DNA from: Marivirga sericea
GTDB taxonomy: Bacteria; Bacteroidota; Bacteroidia; Cytophagales; Cyclobacteriaceae
Direction: 5' to 3'
Length of the DNA stretch: 64,000 nt
Assembly: GCF_900177665.1 (NCBI RefSeq)
Contig: NZ_FXAW01000002.1
Location: 62,001 to 126,000, forward strand
This document shows, piece after piece, positions 63,043 to 64,000 of this stretch (positions are counted from its first letter, which is position 1; each line of letters starts with the position of its first letter). The notes beneath the pieces are model-generated. The model was not told the origin of the DNA. It saw only the letters and a program-made list of their open reading frames with translations, and did not search any database. Made by a program: the position numbers and the translations under genes.

Positions 63043-64000
63043 TAGAGAAGAGTATAAGAAAATTTGTTTTCGGTATCATACTTATCATTTCCTTTTTAGG
63101 TAACGAAGGATTATTGGCGCAATCAGATATGATTTCATATGGGCTAAACAAGACATTACCTCAGGCCAATAATTTGAATCCAGCGATTTTGCCAGATTAT
63201 AAATTTTCATTTGGGCTTCCAGGCTTATCTGGTTTTCATATTAATACAGCTCAGAATTTTACAAACTTAGAGCTGCTCAGCTCGAAAGATGAAAATGGAA
63301 ATATCAATACCGGCAGGATTATAGACAACCTTCGAAGAAATAATAGAATTAGTTCCAATAGTTCTATAAATATATTGCACTTGGGAATTCGTGGTGCTAC
63401 TAGTTACACCGCATTTAGTGTCACTAACAGAATCAATGCTAGAATAAGCTTCCCAAGGGAATTCATTCAATTTATCGCCCTCGGAAACGCATCTGATCAA
63501 CTAGAGGATGGGCTCCTTGATATGGGAAGATTTTCAACAAAAACAACTGCGTATACGGAAGTTGGGCTATCGCACGGGCGGGAAATTCTTAATGGAAAAA
63601 TGACAGTTGGAGTTCGTGTCAAGTATTTGATAGGGCATGCTTATGCAGATATCAAATCATTTGATGCGCGACTGCAGACTTTCGGTAATGCAGACTTTCG
63701 AGGTGATTCACTCGCAATGAATGTCAATGAATTTGATATTAGAAGTGCTGGAATAGCAGGAGCATTATTCGATGAAGATTTTCAGGATGAGGATATTCGG
63801 AAGTCGGTGCTATCTAATCGGGGTTTTGGGCTAGATTTGGGAGCAACTTATGAATTTAGTAAAAAGATCAAATTTTTTGCAAGTGTGAATGACTTAGGTT
63901 TTATACGTTGGAATCAACAATATGCAAATCAACAAACTATTCCAGCTTTCCAATATGAATTTAGTGGAGTGGATGTTGTAGAACTGATAAATGGTGAAGA
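63039..64000 (+). CDS. Outer membrane barrel protein, DUF5723-like (5' part)
   Basis: This gene is cut by the right edge; 320 complete codons are present. It starts with the ATG at 63039 inside the stop of the preceding gene (ATGA). A signal peptide of about 28 residues (KFVFGIILIISFLGNEGLLA) precedes a PorV/FadL-like barrel pattern, with NNLNPAILPDYKFSFGLPGL near the mature N terminus and later strands such as GFGLDLGATYEFSKKIKFFA. I associate it with DUF5723, from memory. Together with the upstream lipoprotein it may form an envelope pair. Confidence 0.72.
   Translation, partial: MIEKSIRKFVFGIILIISFLGNEGLLAQSDMISYGLNKTLPQANNLNPAILPDYKFSFGLPGLSGFHINTAQNFTNLELLSSKDENGNINTGRIIDNLRRNNRISSNSSINILHLGIRGATSYTAFSVTNRINARISFPREFIQFIALGNASDQLEDGLLDMGRFSTKTTAYTEVGLSHGREILNGKMTVGVRVKYLIGHAYADIKSFDARLQTFGNADFRGDSLAMNVNEFDIRSAGIAGALFDEDFQDEDIRKSVLSNRGFGLDLGATYEFSKKIKFFASVNDLGFIRWNQQYANQQTIPAFQYEFSGVDVVELINGE

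Overview
The window is AT-rich DNA from a member of the Bacteroidota, most likely a gliding marine-type Cytophagales bacterium close to Marivirga; the genus is an inference from the overall look of the proteins. The phylum call rests on the gliding/type IX secretion genes gldK, gldL, gldM and gldN, a PorP/SprF protein and PorW/SprE; on many Bacteroidota-type lipoproteins; on the near absence of Shine-Dalgarno sequences; and on at least ten copies of the Bacteroidota -7 promoter box TAnnTTTG placed just upstream of genes. I saw no tRNA, rRNA, insertion sequence, prophage or CRISPR array.

Layout. 1-7.5 kb: the start of a CoA-transferase gene, two small genes, and the glutamate synthase genes gltB-gltD, whose leader contains a 34-bp nested palindrome. 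7.7-11.7 kb: a PQQ-type sugar dehydrogenase lipoprotein, a long-chain acyl-CoA ligase, a small secreted protein and ndk. 11.9-17 kb: a rightward run of nrnA (DHH phosphoesterase), three consecutive FKBP-like lipoproteins (probably GldI-related), rdgB, udk and a KtrA-type protein. 17-24.2 kb: miscellaneous membrane and regulatory genes, including two tiny membrane proteins, a patatin, a methyltransferase and an orphan PAS histidine kinase, then glycyl-tRNA synthetase. 24.3-31.3 kb: a thioredoxin with a small partner, a periplasmic binding protein, a 608-bp gene-free stretch with its own promoter, type II NADH dehydrogenase, a LytS/LytTR two-component pair and hemW.

31.3-47.4 kb is the type IX secretion/gliding block: an Omp85-like outer membrane protein, a DUF4271 protein, hemD, porP/sprF and gldKLMN rightward, then uvrC, a class A penicillin-binding protein and porW/sprE leftward. 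GldL-GldM form the proton-driven inner membrane motor, GldK-GldN the outer membrane ring, and PorW is thought to link the ring to the translocon. 47.4-54.5 kb: an M23 peptidase and a bactofilin (cell-shape module) run directly into an ATP synthase cluster (atpZ, a small membrane protein, atpB, E, F, H, A, G); atpD and atpC are absent here.

54.5-61.4 kb is leftward: a CBS protein, a zinc-ribbon methyltransferase, a 1340-residue DUF4011-like/SF1 helicase/degenerate-nuclease protein that resembles single-gene phage-defence helicases, a helix-hairpin-helix membrane protein and a 2H phosphoesterase. 61.4-64 kb: a secreted beta-rich lipoprotein and a truncated outer-membrane-barrel gene translationally coupled to it. 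Most genes are core functions. The best candidates for something new are the helicase/methyltransferase pair, the 26.4-27.0 kb noncoding transcript region, and several compact regulatory arrangements (leaderless promoters, hairpins, overlapping genes).
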